Source of the DNA: Shewanella acanthi
GTDB lineage: Bacteria; Pseudomonadota; Gammaproteobacteria; Enterobacterales; Shewanellaceae
Length of the DNA stretch: 64,000 bases
NCBI RefSeq assembly: GCF_019457475.1
Contig: NZ_CP080413.1
Location: 3,968,001 to 4,032,000, forward strand
Direction of reading: 5' to 3'
The notes beneath the pieces were generated by a model that had not been told where the DNA came from, made no database searches, and saw only the letters and a program-made list of their open reading frames with translations. The translations under genes and the position numbers were made by a program. Positions 63,014-64,000 of this stretch are shown here, in pieces. Position 1 is the first letter of the stretch; each line of letters begins with the position of its first letter.

Positions 63014-64000
63014 ATGCATAAATTACTTACCCCTAGCTTACTTATTTGTGCCTTAGCAGCCTGTAGTTCTGCACCAACTCAGGTAGAAAACACTGCGCCG
63101 ATGGCCGTTGCCATGCAGTCTCAGAGCAAGAAAATCGATCCCGCGCTTAAGTCCATCATAGACCAAAGCTGGCGATTACAATTAGCTGCAAGCCCAGAGA
63201 TGGCCTATGGCATGGGTGATAAGACGGCTATGGGTAAACTTCAAGATCTCTCTCCTGAGGCGTTAGCCAAACTCAATCAAGGGCAACTTGCAGTCCTTTC
63301 GCAGTTGAAAGCGCTTGATAGAAGTAAGCTCAACAAAGAAGATAAGATTAATGCGCAAATCCTTGAGGATCAGATCCAAAACGATGTGGATCTCTATAAA
63401 TACAAAGACTATTACCTACCGATAACCGCAGAGAGCGGTTTTCATGCCTATATCGCCTCAATCGCTCAAGGTCGCTTTAATACCTTAGAGGATTACCAAA
63501 ACTACATGGGTAAGCTCAAGGCATTGCCTAGCTATTTTGCCCAACAAACCTATTGGCTAAGACAAGGTTTGAAGGAAGGCATCACACCGCCAAAGGCGAC
63601 GCTCAAAGGCTTTGAGAACAGTATTAGTGCTTATATTGTCCCGGTAGAAAAGAGCAGCTACTTTGCCCCCTTCACCCAATATCCAAACTATTTCACTGAG
63701 GCTCAAAAAGCAGAGCTCACAAAAGAAGGGCGCGCTTTAGTTGAACAAAATGTCCTGCCGACCTATCAGGCGTTTTATGATTTTATGACCCAGGAATATA
63801 TGCCCAACACTCGGGAAAATATTGCCGCTAATAGTCTGCCCGATGGTGATGCCTTCTACGAAAACCGTGTGCGTTATTACACCACGCTCGATATCACTTC
63901 AGCCGAAGTGCATGAGCTAGGTTTAAAGGAGGTAGCTCGCATCCGCAAGGAAATGGAGCAAATCATTAAGACTGTTGGCTTTAAGGGCAGTTTTGCGGAC
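63014..64000 (+). CDS. DUF885 family lipoprotein (5' part)
   Basis: The first 329 codons of a protein continuing past the right edge. A signal peptide ends in a lipobox (ALAAC, Cys near 18), so it is a lipoprotein. The body matches DUF885, a family with a thermolysin-like metallopeptidase fold; the part in view includes DPALKSIIDQSWRLQLAASPEMAYGMG, PITAESGFHAYIASIAQGRFNTLEDY and LDITSAEVHELGLKEVARIRKEM (all split). The HExxH region would lie beyond the window. The 208-bp gap from add carries both promoters. Substrate unknown. Confidence 0.85.
   Translation, partial: MHKLLTPSLLICALAACSSAPTQVENTAPMAVAMQSQSKKIDPALKSIIDQSWRLQLAASPEMAYGMGDKTAMGKLQDLSPEALAKLNQGQLAVLSQLKALDRSKLNKEDKINAQILEDQIQNDVDLYKYKDYYLPITAESGFHAYIASIAQGRFNTLEDYQNYMGKLKALPSYFAQQTYWLRQGLKEGITPPKATLKGFENSISAYIVPVEKSSYFAPFTQYPNYFTEAQKAELTKEGRALVEQNVLPTYQAFYDFMTQEYMPNTRENIAANSLPDGDAFYENRVRYYTTLDITSAEVHELGLKEVARIRKEMEQIIKTVGFKGSFAD

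Overview
The window reads as a chromosomal segment of a gammaproteobacterium of the genus Shewanella. This rests on gene content and order (prlC, gor, menF, yhhQ, kbl-tdh, glpE-glpG, polA-spf-engB, cytochrome c4, csrC, yihI, hemN), on a kdkA/waaA lipopolysaccharide (LPS) core locus, and on Spot 42 and RyhB RNAs with recognisable cores. Coding density is high and almost every gene is a chromosomal housekeeping gene. I see no prophage, integron, CRISPR array, tRNA or rRNA. Species is not assigned.

Layout. 1-0.96 kb: 5' part of an RND efflux adaptor lipoprotein, then about 0.9 kb without a supported gene. 1.9-10.5 kb: Tag-like glycosylase, glutathione S-transferase, thioesterase, oligopeptidase A, two outer-membrane or envelope proteins, glutathione reductase and another outer-membrane protein. 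10.7-12.9 kb: a divergent pair, an XRE/ScfR-type regulator and a small protein resembling a non-catalytic piece of malate synthase G, with three phased repeats between them. 13.3-19.4 kb: UPF0324 transporter, PqiA-like protein, menF, a periplasmic binding protein, yhhQ under a preQ1-I riboswitch, and a GNAT acetyltransferase. 19.4-19.6 kb: the Fur-box-controlled sRNA RyhB. 19.6-29.0 kb: a sensor kinase and sigma-54 activator divergent from a tungstate transport/molybdenum cofactor operon (tupABC-mobA-mobB/moeA fusion-moaA), which has a textbook -24/-12 promoter. 29.1-30.4 kb: a small membrane protein and mutM.

30.5-46.3 kb is an envelope-glycan region: a GT2/TVP38/ArnT-like set, UDP-glucose dehydrogenase and UDP-glucuronate epimerase, an LapC/PbgA-like sulfatase, a Wzi-like barrel, coaD, several glycosyltransferases, a CDP-glycerol-transferase-like and a pyruvyl-transferase-like gene that are visibly more AT-rich, kdkA and waaA. 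46.6-55.2 kb: TetR regulator, kbl and tdh separated by a 270-bp inverted-repeat element, glpE-glpG, elbB and polA. 55.6-58.2 kb is RNA-rich: Spot 42, a second hairpin-plus-terminator unit that may be an undescribed sRNA, engB, cytochrome c4 and a CsrB/CsrC-type RNA with 14 GGA motifs. 58.3-64 kb: a methyltransferase-like protein, yihI, a DUF2489 protein, hemN, add and the 5' part of a DUF885 lipoprotein.

The most notable items are regulatory: the sigma-54 promoter linking the two-component pair to W/Mo metabolism, the preQ1 riboswitch that includes the yhhQ Shine-Dalgarno sequence, three known-family sRNAs plus one candidate, the malate-synthase-like orphan with its phased operator, and the structured element splitting kbl-tdh.
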